NCBI GenBank assembly: GCA_037176905.1 | Contig: JBBBWG010000382.1 | Location: forward strand, 2,445 to 34,413 | DNA length: 31,969 nucleotides | From: Azolla pinnata | Lineage: Eukaryota > Streptophyta > Polypodiopsida > Salviniales > Salviniaceae | Direction of reading: 5' to 3' | Shown here: in pieces, positions 31,825-31,969 of the stretch | Numbering within the stretch: position 1 is the first letter of the stretch | How the letters are laid out: every line of letters starts with the position of its first letter | Program-made: the position numbers and the translations under genes | Notes under the pieces: model-generated | Database searches by the model: none | What the model saw: the letters and a program-made list of their open reading frames with translations, nothing else | What the model was told of the DNA's origin: nothing

Positions 31825-31969
31825 GCTCTTCCTTTGGAAAACTCTGAACTGGAATCGGACTGGACCGAATCGACGAAATCGTGAGACCGATCAATAGCTC
31901 TTCGAAAAACACAGAACTGTAATCGAACCGAACCGAACCGAATCGACTCGATCTTGAGACCAATCGACA
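31825..31969. repeat. 72-bp tandem repeat running off the window
   Basis: Two copies start at GCTCTT (31825 and 31897) and share a GGAAAACTCTGAACTG-like box, an ATCG..CCGAACCG-like box and a TGAGACC(G/A)ATC end. The second copy has an inserted CGAAC pentamer run (CGAACCGAACCGAACCGAAT). A partial earlier copy may begin near 31800. Confidence 0.75.

Overview
The window reads as nuclear DNA of a land plant. Split genes carry short GT-AG introns, promoters contain TTTAGGG-type telo-boxes, and there is a RING E3 ligase of the MUSE1/2 (At3g58030/At2g42030) type, two DREB-type AP2/ERF genes and a long intronless PLS-class PPR gene. The style of the PPR repeats (KACG..KG..IH.E....GLLE) is what I associate with ferns, so a seed-free vascular plant, most likely a fern, is my best inference. 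Gene density here is higher than I would expect of a large homosporous-fern genome. There is no sign of bacterial, organellar or intact viral sequence.

Layout. 1-2.7 kb has no supported gene and opens with a degenerate satellite-like tandem array (71-535). 2.8-10.7 kb, minus strand, is a 14-exon gene that I rebuilt with every exon junction in phase: about 1,272 residues with an N-terminal SQ cluster, a long disordered middle, a BRCA1/MDC1-like tandem BRCT and a C-terminal BAH domain. One of its introns has a GC-AG donor. 12.6-13.0 kb, minus, is an unrecognised 120-codon ORF that is either a small gene or an upstream exon of the BRCT-BAH gene. 13.0-14.4 kb is a divergent, pyrimidine-rich promoter/leader region. 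14.4-17.8 kb, plus, is a two-exon RING-HC E3 ligase gene (615 aa). 17.8-21.5 kb has no intact gene but holds a decayed fragment of the cysteine desulfurase NFS1. 21.5-22.4 kb and 24.5-25.4 kb, both minus, are paralogous AP2/ERF genes with very large single-residue and two-residue tracts. The second is preceded by tetranucleotide repeats and a five-copy, roughly 70-bp minisatellite rich in CCAAT and GCCCAAT boxes. 28.1-31.0 kb, minus, is the PPR gene, which stops inside its E2 motif, with telo-boxes just upstream. The last 150 bp start another tandem repeat that runs off the window.

Functional reading. The genes do not form a pathway. The most informative locus is the BRCT-BAH gene. Its phosphate-binding residues (T-G and R-T-L-K), its SQ cluster and its chromatin-type BAH module fit a DNA-damage chromatin adaptor, but that role is inferred from domains only. 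The other notable theme is heavy microsatellite expansion inside coding DNA and at promoters, especially around the two DREB genes.
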